NCBI GenBank assembly: GCA_028288785.1
Contig: JAQGHV010000107.1
Coordinates: 1-33,527, forward strand
Origin: Rhodospirillales bacterium
Lineage (GTDB): Bacteria > Pseudomonadota > Alphaproteobacteria > Acetobacterales > Acetobacteraceae
Reading direction: 5' to 3'
DNA length: 33,527 bases
Position 1 is the stretch's first letter. Each line of letters opens with the position of its first letter. This document shows positions 1-9,492 of the stretch, piece by piece. The translations under genes were made by a program, and so were the position numbers. Under the pieces are notes generated by a model. That model was given only the letters and a program-made list of their open reading frames with translations, was not told the origin of the DNA and did not search any database.

Positions 1-448
1 GGTGGCCGACCAGGGCGTAGGTGTTGAGCTCCGAGCCCCTGGTCTTCAGCGCGTGCGCGTAGTCGCCAAAACTGTCGTAGACCCACCAGCTCTCGTCGCC
101 GAGCAGGTCGAGCGGCGGGATCGGGCGCGTCGTCTGGCGCAGTGGCGCGAGGCTCACGCCGCAATTCCCGACGACGACGGTGGTGACACCCTGGCTCATC
201 TTGCACAGCGTGCAGGCCGGGCCGCAGAGCACCGCGCGATCATCATGCGTGTGCGCGTCGATGAAGCCGGGTGCCAGCGCGCGGCCGGTTGCGATGACCT
301 CGCGATCGGCACTGGCCGCGCCGAGGTCGCCGACCGCGACGATGCGGTCGCCAGTGACCCCGACATCCCCCACGGAGCGCGGCGCGCCGGTGCCGTCGAT
401 GATGGTGGCGTCGCGGATGATGAGGTCGCAGCGGAGGGCCATGGTCAT
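1..448 (-). CDS. N-acyl-D-amino-acid deacylase (D-aminoacylase family), 3' part outside window
   Basis: This is the N-terminal 149 residues of an amidohydrolase-superfamily enzyme that removes the acyl group from N-acyl-D-amino acids or related D-amides. It opens with the usual beta-sandwich segment (CDLIIRDATIIDGTG), followed by the metal-binding FIDAHTHDD motif with His66 and His68. GNCG follows, with Cys96 where D-aminoacylases carry their zinc-binding cysteine. The reading frame has no stop before the left edge, so the gene is truncated by the window and not broken. ATG at 448 is chosen because AAGGA lies just upstream; ATG at 442 is a second choice. It is divergent from the serine hydrolase across a gap of about 137 bp that probably carries both promoters. 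Family is clear; substrate is inferred. Confidence 0.88.
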   Translation of the reverse strand, partial: MTMALRCDLIIRDATIIDGTGAPRSVGDVGVTGDRIVAVGDLGAASADREVIATGRALAPGFIDAHTHDDRAVLCGPACTLCKMSQGVTTVVVGNCGVSLAPLRQTTRPIPPLDLLGDESWWVYDSFGDYAHALKTRGSELNTYALVGH

Positions 449-585
449 GTCGTCCTTGTTCGCCCGACGATGATGGCGCGGCGCGAGTGCAGGCGCCAGA
501 TGCGCCCTTGCCGCTCGGCGTGGTGAGGGGCAGCATCCTTGCGCGAAGCCGGCGGGGAACACCGTCGCCGCGGGAGGAGATGATG

Positions 586-1896
586 ATGGCCGACACCACC
601 ACCAGCCGCAGGGCCGGGCTTTTCGGCGCGAGTGCCTTGCTGCTCGCCCAGTCGCTTCCCGCCGCCGCGCAGGTCGCGCCGCGCAGCACCGTGCCGCGCC
701 CCCAGCCACTCAACCGCGGGTTCGCGCAGGATCGCCTCGCGCGCATCGCCGGCGTGATGCAGGCCGAGGCGGAGCGCGGCAGCTTCCCCGGCGCCGTCAC
801 CTTCATCGCGCGTCACGGCGAGACCGTGCATTTCGAGGCGCATGGCCACCAGGACGCGGCCAAGACGCGCCGCATGACGCGCGATGCCATCTTCATGCAG
901 GCAAGCATGACGAAGCCCATCGTCTCCACCGCCGCGATGATGCTGGTCGAGGAAGGGCGGATGAAGCTCGACGACCCCATCGCCATGCACCTGCCGGAAC
1001 TGCGCGATCTCAAGCTCGAGCGCACACGCGACGGCAGTGTCGAGCTCGTCGCACCCGCGCGCCAGCCCACCGTGCATGACCTGCTCCGCCACACCGCCGG
1101 CTTCGTCTATGGCGACGCCGCGCCGACCGCGACCATCCGCGACGCCTACCGCACCAACAACATCCAGGCCGGCGAGGCGCCCATCACCGGCGACGAGATG
1201 CTGCGCCGCCTCGGCACCATCCCCCTCGCCTTCGAGCCGGGCACGCGCTTCTTCTACTCGATCGCGGTCGATGTGCTCGGCCTGGTGGTGCAGCGCGTCA
1301 CCCGCCAGCGGCTCGACCGCGTGCTGGAGGAACGGCTGTTCGGCCCGCTCGGCATGGGCGACACCGCCTGGTTCGTGAGCCCCGACAAGCGGGCGCGCCT
1401 GGCCGAGACGCTGGATTCCGATCCGCTGAAGGCGGAGATGTGGCGCGCCTACCGCATCCTCAACGATGAACGCGAGACGTCCTACCTGAAGGGCGGCGCG
1501 GGGTTGGTTTCCACCGCTGCGGACTACGCGAAGTTCGCGCAGATGATCGCGAACAACGGCACCTTCGGCGGGCGCCGCTACCTCGCGGCACCGGTGGTGA
1601 ACTTCATGCTCTCCGACCACATGGTGGGCTTCGAGGGCACACCGGCGTCCTCCACTGGGCCGGGGTACGGGTTCGGGCTGGGCTTTGCCGTGCGGCGCCA
1701 GGATGGGATGGGCACAGCGCCGGGCAGTGTCGGTGACGCAATGTGGGCGGGGGCTTGGGGGACAAGCTTCACCATCGACCGTGCGGAAGGGCTGGTCGCG
1801 ATCATCATGGCGCAAGGGCCGAGCCATCGCGGACGCACGCGGATGATCTTCAAGGACCTGGTGTACGCGGCGATGGTGGAGAGCGTGCGGCGGTAG
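586..1896 (+). CDS. Secreted serine hydrolase, class C beta-lactamase family (PF00144)
   Basis: A predicted exported serine hydrolase of the class C beta-lactamase / EstB esterase / D-aminopeptidase fold, about 436 residues. The N-terminus has Arg-Arg followed by a hydrophobic stretch ending in PAAAQ, which resembles a Tat or Sec signal peptide. The nucleophile motif is SMTK at residues 107-110. The second catalytic block reads YSI at 224-226, where Tyr-x-Asn is normal, so the Asn is missing. A Gly/Trp-rich block near the C-terminus (GAWGTSF) replaces the KTG strand. Three ATGs (580, 583, 586) follow GGGAGGAG; 586 gives the best spacing, while the longer reading frame from 487 lacks a ribosome site. 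Monocistronic, with an intrinsic terminator after the stop. Probably an esterase or amidase rather than a true beta-lactamase. Confidence 0.88.
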   Translation: MADTTTSRRAGLFGASALLLAQSLPAAAQVAPRSTVPRPQPLNRGFAQDRLARIAGVMQAEAERGSFPGAVTFIARHGETVHFEAHGHQDAAKTRRMTRDAIFMQASMTKPIVSTAAMMLVEEGRMKLDDPIAMHLPELRDLKLERTRDGSVELVAPARQPTVHDLLRHTAGFVYGDAAPTATIRDAYRTNNIQAGEAPITGDEMLRRLGTIPLAFEPGTRFFYSIAVDVLGLVVQRVTRQRLDRVLEERLFGPLGMGDTAWFVSPDKRARLAETLDSDPLKAEMWRAYRILNDERETSYLKGGAGLVSTAADYAKFAQMIANNGTFGGRRYLAAPVVNFMLSDHMVGFEGTPASSTGPGYGFGLGFAVRRQDGMGTAPGSVGDAMWAGAWGTSFTIDRAEGLVAIIMAQGPSHRGRTRMIFKDLVYAAMVESVRR

Positions 1897-1908
1897 GGAA
1901 AGCAAGCA

Positions 1909-1950
1909 GCGGGGGAAGGAATTCCCCCGCACCCCTTTCTTTTGTTTTTT
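1909..1950 (+). terminator. Intrinsic terminator of the serine hydrolase gene
   Basis: A perfect 9-bp stem (GCGGGGGAA / TTCCCCCGC, loop GGAA, 1909-1930) starts 12 bp after the stop codon. It is followed by the T-rich tract CTTTCTTTTGTTTTTT. The converging hyuB gene ends at 1953. Its sequence resembles the hairpin upstream of speE, so it may belong to a dispersed repeat family. Confidence 0.85.
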
Positions 1951-1952
1951 GG

Positions 1953-3623
1953 CTACTTAGAGGCGCCGTAGACGCGGCGTGCGGCTTCGGCGCTCACCAA
2001 ACCATCGGCAACGTCACGCTCCACCAACGCAGGATTGCGCGTTGCGGGGTCGCCCATGCCGCCGCCGCCAGGGAGCTTCAGCAGCAACCGCCGGCCCTTC
2101 GGGATCACCTGGAACCCCTTGGTCCGCAGCACCGTGCCGTTCGCATCGTTCAGGCCGACCCAGCCGGCGGCCCCATCGCCGCCACCCTCACGGCCTTTCG
2201 GCGCATTCGCGACGCGGTCGAAGATCGCGTTCACCGCGAATTCCGCATCGCCCTTGGCACCGATCTCCATGATCTGGCCGAAGCCGCCACGGGTGCGGCC
2301 GGCCCCGGCGCTGTCGGGGCGAAGCTCCTTCTTCCAGAAGATCACCGGAGCCACGTTTTCCGTGGCCTCCACCGGCATCGTCCGCACGCCAGAGGGGAAG
2401 GCCGTCCCGTCCAGCCCATCCTTGCCCGGTCGCGCGCCGGTGCCGCCGGAGTTGAAGGTGATCACCTCAAAATCCGCGACCTCGGCCCCCTGGCCGCTCA
2501 CCTGCGCACCGCCACGCAGAGGTGGGTTCCACAGGCAGGACGAGCCCTCCGCGACCACGCGATCGGGCACCGCCTGGTGCAGGCAGCCCATCATCAGGTC
2601 GGGCAGCAACTGCCCGACCACGTGCCGCACGCTGACCGGATACGGGCGCGGCGCGTTGAGGATGCAGCCCTCGGGGATCACCATGCGGAAGGGCGCCAGC
2701 GAGGCCCAGTTGTTGGGGATCTCGGGGGCCACCACCACCTTGATGCCGAAGCAGGAATAGGCGCGGCAATAGGCGGGCGGCACGTTGATGCCGCGCTGCG
2801 ACAGGCCGGATGTGCCGGTGAAATCCACCTCGATCGCGCCGTCGAGAATGCTCATCGAGGCCCGCAGCGTGACCGGCGCCTCGTAGCCGTCGGACCGCAT
2901 GAAGGCGCTGTAGGTGCCTCCCGGTATCAGCGCGATCTCCGCGAGCGTCGCCGCCAGCGAAGATTCGAAGATGTAGCCGGCAAGGTCGTCGATGCTGTCC
3001 ATCGCGAACTCGTCCATCATCTCGACCAGCCGCTTGGCGCCGGCGTCGTTGCAGGCGCACAGCGAATAGACGTCGCCCTCCAGCTCCACCGGCGTACGTG
3101 AGCCAACGCGGAGGAAGTCGAAGAAGGTCTCGTTCGGCACGCCCTGGTCGAAGCATTTGACGATCGGGATATACAGCCCCTCCTCGAACACGCTGCGCCC
3201 TTCCGGACCCATGCCGAGGCCGCCGATGTCGATGATATGAGCGGTGTTGGCGAACAGTCCGACGATCGCGCCGTTGCGGAACGCTGGCGTCACTACCGTC
3301 AAATCGTGCAGGTGCCCGGTCCCAAGCCAGGGGTCGTTCGTGATGTAATGATCGCCCGGCTTCATGGTGTTCGCGGGGAACTTCGCCAGGAAGTGGCCCA
3401 CCGACTCCATCATGGAATTGACGTGCCCCGGCGTGCCGGTGACTGCCTGCGCGAGCATCCTCCCCTGCAGGTCGAACACGCCCGCGGACAGGTCACCCGC
3501 TTCGCGCACGGTGGTGGAAAAGGCGGTGCGGATCATCGTCTGCGCCTGCTCCTCCACCACAGCGATGAGGCGGTTCCACTGGATCTGGCGCTGGATCGCA
3601 AGGAGGGGGTCGTGGGCGGTCAT
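1953..3623 (-). CDS. hyuB: Hydantoinase B / oxoprolinase family subunit
   Basis: HyuB-type subunit (PF02538) of an ATP-dependent hydantoinase, 5-oxoprolinase or acetone-carboxylase-like complex, about 556 residues and full length. Family hallmarks are the N-terminal FSTTVREAGDLSAGVFD segment, TPGHVNSM, GDHYITNDPWLGTGHLHD, and the C-terminal glycine-rich LPGGGGMGDP just before the end. ATG at 3623 is preferred because GGAG lies 9 nt upstream; ATG at 3632 directly abuts that GGAG. It is the last gene of a minus-strand operon and lies 24 bp after the glycosyltransferase. Its partner hyuA is 2.2 kb upstream, which is unusual because hyuA and hyuB are normally adjacent. The substrate (hydantoin, N-methylhydantoin, oxoproline or other lactam) cannot be told from sequence. 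Confidence 0.93.
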   Translation of the reverse strand: MTAHDPLLAIQRQIQWNRLIAVVEEQAQTMIRTAFSTTVREAGDLSAGVFDLQGRMLAQAVTGTPGHVNSMMESVGHFLAKFPANTMKPGDHYITNDPWLGTGHLHDLTVVTPAFRNGAIVGLFANTAHIIDIGGLGMGPEGRSVFEEGLYIPIVKCFDQGVPNETFFDFLRVGSRTPVELEGDVYSLCACNDAGAKRLVEMMDEFAMDSIDDLAGYIFESSLAATLAEIALIPGGTYSAFMRSDGYEAPVTLRASMSILDGAIEVDFTGTSGLSQRGINVPPAYCRAYSCFGIKVVVAPEIPNNWASLAPFRMVIPEGCILNAPRPYPVSVRHVVGQLLPDLMMGCLHQAVPDRVVAEGSSCLWNPPLRGGAQVSGQGAEVADFEVITFNSGGTGARPGKDGLDGTAFPSGVRTMPVEATENVAPVIFWKKELRPDSAGAGRTRGGFGQIMEIGAKGDAEFAVNAIFDRVANAPKGREGGGDGAAGWVGLNDANGTVLRTKGFQVIPKGRRLLLKLPGGGGMGDPATRNPALVERDVADGLVSAEAARRVYGASK

Positions 3624-3647
3624 CGAGTTCATCTCCAGATTTCGGCA

Positions 3648-4442
3648 TCAGGCATGGAGTCGCAGGGCGGAGGCGGGCAGTCCCGGCGCCCGGCGCGCTG
3701 CGGCGATGGCGCACCAGTCGGCGTGGATCGGTGCCAGCGCGACCTCCCCCGCATGGTGCGACCAGGCGCGGTCGGTCGCGGCGGTTTGGGCCGCACGCCA
3801 CTGCGCGGCATCCCATCCCGTCGACTCGCGGATCAGCGTCTCGGCGTGGTCGATGTCGCGATAGACGCGGCCCGCAGCGCCCACGCAGGCGGCGAGCGGC
3901 GGCAGGTCACGCACCAGCACCAACGCGCCGGTCGCCATCGCCTCCACGATCGAGACCGGAGAGCCGATGGGCGTGGCGTCGGGCCGGCCTGGAGGCAACG
4001 CGGTGTGCAGGTAAATTCCGGCCTCCGCCATCAATGCCGCGACTTCGTCGCGCTGAACATCAACCAGGATCTCGGCATGGCCGCCCAGCGCGGCGTTCAT
4101 CGCCCGCAACTCGGCGGGCACATATTCGTGCAGCAGGCATGTGCCGGCGACGAGAACGAAGCGATGCTCGGGCAGCCGTGCGGCGAGTTCGAAGAACAGG
4201 CCAAGGTCCTTGGAGGCAAGCGCCGCCGCGGTCCGCAGCACCAGGCGCGGATTCTTGGCACCCGCGGCGGCCGGAAGGAACAGCTCGGGATCGAAGGCGG
4301 CAGGGACGCGCCGAATACGCGGATCCGGGTCGGTCTCGGTCAACATGTTCGGAAACAGATAGAGCCGCGCGAGGTGCGGTAGGTGGAGATGTGCCGCAAC
4401 CGCCTCGCTGCCGACCTCGAAGCCATGGCCGCGAACTGTCAT
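3648..4442 (-). CDS. Glycosyltransferase GT4 C-terminal part (downstream piece of a frameshifted GT2-GT4 protein)
   Basis: This frame encodes the C-terminal, nucleotide-sugar-binding half of a GT-B fold glycosyltransferase (GT4-like, about 264 residues). Visible features are VPAAFDPELF, the LVLRTAALASKDLG-type segment, and a SPVSIVEAMATGALVLV block that matches the GT4 E-x7-E region. It lacks the N-terminal Rossmann half, which is encoded in the other frame upstream. Its ATG overlaps the upstream stop as ATGA, which could allow coupled translation. However, homology-like sequence continues upstream of this ATG in the same frame (ALEYAPVIAAAGLP up to about 4487), so the ATG looks internal. The best reading is one original gene broken by loss of one base. 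Independent translation of a half domain is a weaker alternative. Confidence 0.75.
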   Translation of the reverse strand: MTVRGHGFEVGSEAVAAHLHLPHLARLYLFPNMLTETDPDPRIRRVPAAFDPELFLPAAAGAKNPRLVLRTAAALASKDLGLFFELAARLPEHRFVLVAGTCLLHEYVPAELRAMNAALGGHAEILVDVQRDEVAALMAEAGIYLHTALPPGRPDATPIGSPVSIVEAMATGALVLVRDLPPLAACVGAAGRVYRDIDHAETLIRESTGWDAAQWRAAQTAATDRAWSHHAGEVALAPIHADWCAIAAARRAPGLPASALRLHA

Positions 4443-5845
4443 GGGCAGGCCGGCGGCCGCGATGACTGGGGCGTATTCAAGCGCCTGGCGAGCCAGTGGA
4501 CATGGACGAGATCGGGTCCGAAGGCCGTGATCGCGTCAGCGAGACTTCCGCGGTGGAGGCGCGCGGCCGGCGGGTAGGCTGCCGCCACGTCGGACTGCGA
4601 CCAGACCTCGATGGTGACGCCCAGCGACTGCATGGCCCGTATTTCGGTCTCGATGTAGCTCTCGGTAATCTGGGGATAATGCCAGAGCGCATAGAGCACG
4701 CGGGGCGGCATCGCGGCGCGCTGCTGCTTGCGCCGGATCTTGAAAAGGTTGGGACCAAAGGGCTCCGTGCGGGAAATCCGGTCCGACCGCCGGGTGCGGT
4801 AGGCGACGGCCGGCAGCGGCAGCCTCTGCACATTCGCGATCGCGCTGTGGCGCAGCACCATGTCCCAATCAGCCAGGCGGGTAAGCGTCTCGTCGAACCC
4901 GCCGCCGTACTCGATCAACCCGCGCCGGTGCACGTAGGTGTTGATGTCGATGAAGTTTCCCTCGGCCAGAGTCGCGCGCTCGAATGGATGCCACAACAGT
5001 GCGCTGGCTGCATGGTGGGCCTCCTCCGCCACCAGGAGGCCGTACCCGGCTTCGAGCGTGGGATCATCGGCAAAGGCTGCGGCGGTCCCGGCGAGAAAGC
5101 CCGCCAGCATCGCATTGTCGCTGTCGAGGTAGGCGATGAGTGGCGCCCTTGCGGCGGCGAGCCCGGCATTGCGCGCAGCAGGGGCGCCGGCTCGCGGCTG
5201 GCGCAGCAGGCTGATCCGAGGATCGGTGAGCATTGCCTCGATGGCAGCGACGGTACCATCGCTGCTGCCGTCATCGACGATCACCAGTTCCCAAGCGACG
5301 CCGTCCTGCGCCTGTACGCTGCGGATGGCGTGCGCGACGATATCGGCGCGGTCACGGACGGCCATGATGACGCTTATCGCCGGCACCGTCTCCGCATCCC
5401 GACCGATCTCCGGAGGCTTCGCCAATGCCTGCCGCGCGAGGGCCATTGCGACGACGTCCTGGGCGGCGGCCTGCTGTTCCAGGCGCGCGATCCGGCCGAG
5501 TGCTTCGGCGCTGCGCGTCCGCTCGGCGGCGAGGCCATCAAGTGCCGCGGCATGGGCGGCGAGCATCGCCTCCACCGCCGCGAAGCGGCCGGCGTGCGGC
5601 GCATCGGACGCATCGCGACCGGCCTCGACCGCCGCGCGCATCGTGTCCAGAGCCACGTGTATCCGCTCGGATTCTTCCTGCTGCGCACGGCGCAGAACGG
5701 CCACCTCAGCCTCGATCCGTGCCGCCATGGGACGGTTCATGCGGGCCCGCTGGCCTTCAAGCCATGGTGCGATATCGATACCGAGGCGGCGCATCACCCC
5801 AAGCAGCCGGCGCAGCCTGGACAGAGGCGGCGCGGCGTTGGTCAC
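4439..5845 (-). CDS. Glycosyltransferase GT2 domain plus GT4 N-terminus, frameshifted at about 4487
   Basis: About 468 residues as read, in three parts. Residues 1-150 are a charged, Ala-rich helical region, probably coiled coil. Residues 157-375 are a GT-A fold family 2 glycosyltransferase domain with VDDGSSDGT (191-195 DDGSS), the metal-binding DSD at 241-243 and ADWDM at 325-329. From about 380 the start of a GT-B/GT4 domain appears (RVLYALWHYPQITESYIETE, then PDLVHVHWLA). The frame then degenerates into RRLNTPQSSRPP and stops, while the GT4 sequence resumes in another frame. GTG at 5845 is the likely start because it overlaps the hyuA stop as GTGA; upstream codons lie inside hyuA. The role is probably surface polysaccharide or glycan synthesis. 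Its position inside a hydantoinase operon is odd. Confidence 0.8.
   Translation of the reverse strand: MTNAAPPLSRLRRLLGVMRRLGIDIAPWLEGQRARMNRPMAARIEAEVAVLRRAQQEESERIHVALDTMRAAVEAGRDASDAPHAGRFAAVEAMLAAHAAALDGLAAERTRSAEALGRIARLEQQAAAQDVVAMALARQALAKPPEIGRDAETVPAISVIMAVRDRADIVAHAIRSVQAQDGVAWELVIVDDGSSDGTVAAIEAMLTDPRISLLRQPRAGAPAARNAGLAAARAPLIAYLDSDNAMLAGFLAGTAAAFADDPTLEAGYGLLVAEEAHHAASALLWHPFERATLAEGNFIDINTYVHRRGLIEYGGGFDETLTRLADWDMVLRHSAIANVQRLPLPAVAYRTRRSDRISRTEPFGPNLFKIRRKQQRAAMPPRVLYALWHYPQITESYIETEIRAMQSLGVTIEVWSQSDVAAAYPPAARLHRGSLADAITAFGPDLVHVHWLARRLNTPQSSRPPACP
4484..4489 (-). other. Frameshift site in the GT2-GT4 gene
   Basis: On the minus strand the sequence CTCGCCAGGCGCTTGAA reads L-A-R-R-L in the upstream frame. 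Read in the downstream frame from GCGCTTGAA it gives A-L-E-Y-A-P-V-I-A-A-A-G-L-P, joining directly to MTVRG. Adding one C (CTCGCCCAGGCG) would give one continuous domain, L-A-Q-A-L-E-Y. This fits a 1-nt deletion in a C run, either a real mutation or an assembly error. Confidence 0.75.
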
Positions 5846-7913
5846 GACTGTGCCGCCCGTTCCAGTTCCAGGTACCCCAGCCCATCCACCCGGCACGACC
5901 AACCCGGCCCCACCAGCGTGCTCGTCTCGTCCTCCGCAACGATGCACGGCCCTGCGACGCGTGCGCCCGGCATCATCGCGCCACGATCATAGACGGACCA
6001 CGGCGCGACCTCTCCGGTGCGTGTATCCCGCACCTGCTGCACCCGGGTCGGCGCCGGCGCGGCGGCATCCGCGACATCCGCAGCCGCCTGAACATCCGGC
6101 ACTTCCGTCGCCACCGTCACCGCAAAGGAGAGGATTTCCACATCGCTGCCGGGGACCGGTCGATCATAGAAACGCGTGTATTCCGCATCGTAAGCCACCC
6201 GGATCGCCGCCACATCCACCGCTGTCAGCGCGCGCGAAGGCAGCCCCACCGCGATCTCATGCCCCTGCCCCACATAGCGCATGTACGCAATGCGGTTCTC
6301 CCGCACCGGCGCGCCTGGTGCGCCATGCTCGACAACGCCGGCCGCTTCCTTCGACATCGCGGCCAGAAGCCCGTTCACCGCCGCCACATCGAACGTCGCG
6401 AAGCGCTGGTAGAGCGACTTCACCACCTCATACGCGACCGGCGCGCGCAGGAAGCCGATGGCGCTGCCGACGCCCGCGCCCGAGGGCACCAGCACCCGCG
6501 TCACCCCGATCTTCTCCGCGACCCGATAGCCATGCACCGGCCCCCCCCCGCCGAAGGCGATGATCGAGCGTCCCGTAAACCCCTTGCCGCTTTCGATCGC
6601 GTGCACCCGCGCCGCATTGGCCATGTTCTCATCGACGATCTCGACCACGCCGAGCCCTGCCATCTCCGGCGACAGCCCCAGCTTTTCGCCGACATGCGCA
6701 CCCAGCGCCGCCAACGCCGGCGTGACATGCAGCTTCATCGCGCCGCCCGCGAACAGGTCCGGCTCATAGCGCCCAAGCGCGAGGTTCGCGTCCGTCACCG
6801 CCGGCTTCGTGCCGCCGCGCCCGTAGCAGGCCGGCCCGGGATCGGCGCCCGCGCTTTCCGGCCCGACCGTGATCCGCTTCAGCCCGTCCACCTGCGCGAT
6901 GGAGCCGCCGCCCGCGCCGATCTCGACCATCTCGATCACCGGTATCCGCAGCGGCAGGCCGGAGCCTCGCTTGAACCGCCCGACGCGCGCGACCTCGAAA
7001 GTGCGGCTCGATTGCGGCGCGTAATTGTCGATGAGGCACACCTTCGCGGTGGTGCCGCCCATGTCGAAGGAGAGCACCTTCTCGAGCCCACGCTCCTTCG
7101 CGACATGGGCCGAGAAGATCGCGCCCCCCGCCGGCCCGGATTCCACCAGGCGGATCGGAAAGCGCGCCGCGGTCCCGATGGTGGTGAGCCCGCCGCCGGA
7201 CAGCATCAGAAACAGCGGGCAAGCCAGCCCCGCCTCTCTCAGGCCAGTCTCAAGCCGGTGAAGGTAGCGCGCCATCATCGGCTGCACGTAGGCGTTGGCG
7301 ACGGTGGTCGAGAACCGCTCCCACTCGCGCATTTCGGGCGAAACCTCGGCGCTCAGCGAGATCGGCAGGCCAGGCCACTCTTCGCGTGCGATGGCGGCCG
7401 CGCGCTGCTCATGCACCGGGTTCACGAATGAATGCAGGAAGCCGATCGCGAGCGCCTCGATCCCCTCGCCGCGCATCACTTCCAGCTGCGCACGCACCGC
7501 ATTCTCATCGAGAGGCAGCAGCACCTTGCCTTCATTGTCGAGGCGCTCCGGCACGGTCAGGCGCCAGCGGCGCGGGACCAGCGGCTGCGGCAGGTCGATG
7601 TTGAGGTCGTACTGGTCGTACCGCGCCTCGTTTGCCAGCGCGATCACGTCGCGGAAGCCCTCGGTCGTCAGCAGCGCGGTCCGCGCGCCCTTGCGCTCGA
7701 TCAGCGCATTGGTCGCAAGCGTGGTGCCGTGGATGACCAGTGCGATATCGGAAGGCGCCATCCCCGCAGACGCCAGGATCTGACGGGTGCCGATCAGAAC
7801 ACCTTCCTCCGGCGCGTGCGGCGTGGTGAGCGTCTTCGACGTCCAGCGCCGGCCTCCGCGCTCCAGCGCGAAGTCGGTAAAGGTGCCGCCGATATCGACG
7901 GCCAAACGTGCGC

Positions 7914-7917
<4 letters not shown>
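5842..7917 (-). CDS. hyuA: Hydantoinase A / oxoprolinase family subunit
   Basis: HyuA-type ATP-binding subunit, 691 residues, matching the usual length for the family. The N-terminus carries the phosphate-binding DIGGTFTD motif (residues 8-15) of the Hydant_A_N domain. Further blocks are IHGTTLATNALIERKG, the second nucleotide-binding segment LSFDMGGTTAKVCLI, and EIGAGGGSIAQVD followed by VGPESAGADPGPACYGRGG. The AFGGGGPVHGY block follows later. With HyuB it is expected to open a lactam or hydantoin ring using ATP. The start ATG at 7917 overlaps the stop of the upstream M20 hydrolase (ATGA), so the two are probably co-translated. The stop overlaps the glycosyltransferase GTG by 4 nt. A run of nine C (9 G on the coding strand) lies in the Gly4 codons near 6541. 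Confidence 0.94.
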
Positions 7918-9182
<1,265 letters not shown>

Positions 9183-9190
9183 GAGGGAGA

Positions 9191-9478
9191 AAGGCCGGGG
9201 CTTTGCCCCTGGCCCCCACCAAGATCGTGTCGATCCTGGACCTCCGTGTGTTGGTACTTGGATTGGGAAAGGATTGAGGCTCGCCGGAGGCGAGCCGGGT
9301 TGGCGAGGGCGCGCAGGGGAGCTCGATTGATCGAGGGTGCACACGCGACGCGCCCCCTCGCCAACCCGACCCCATCAGCAAAGTCGCATCCCTCCCAAAC
9401 CCAAGAACCAACACATGCAGGGGCCCGGGGATCGGCGCGATCCCCGGCGGGGGTCGAGGGGGCAGCGCCCCCCGCCTT
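9191..9478. repeat. 288-bp composite imperfect inverted repeat
   Basis: This fills the 310-bp gap between the SDR stop and the amidohydrolase start; no gene is visible in it. Three nested arm pairs share a centre near 9331: 9191-9210 with 9456-9478, 9248-9267 with 9394-9414 (18 of 20 positions pair), and 9297-9313 with 9349-9367 (17 pair, 2-nt bulge). Local hairpins add to this: 9219-9239, 9279-9295 (7 bp perfect), 9322-9335 (6 bp perfect) and 9425-9447 (10 bp perfect, loop GCG). Both arms contain a GATCG-N3-CGATC hairpin at matching places, as if one unit was duplicated in inverted orientation. No T-tract follows, so it is not a classic terminator. It could be a MITE or REP/BIME-like element. 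Confidence 0.8.
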
Positions 9479-9492
9479 GCTCCCCGCGACCA

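Noticed and set aside
445-1932. Long minus-strand reading frame opposite the serine hydrolase
   Set aside because: It mirrors a clear plus-strand enzyme, has low-complexity His/Arg/Ala-rich composition, and no recognisable domain. Such frames are expected in GC-rich DNA.
5425-7431. 668-codon plus-strand frame opposite hyuA and the glycosyltransferase
   Set aside because: Arg/His/Pro-rich shadow of minus-strand genes with well-defined motifs; no start signal or domain.
9183-9492. The large palindrome as an insertion sequence
   Set aside because: There is no transposase frame or obvious target-site duplication inside or beside it; at most it is a non-autonomous element.
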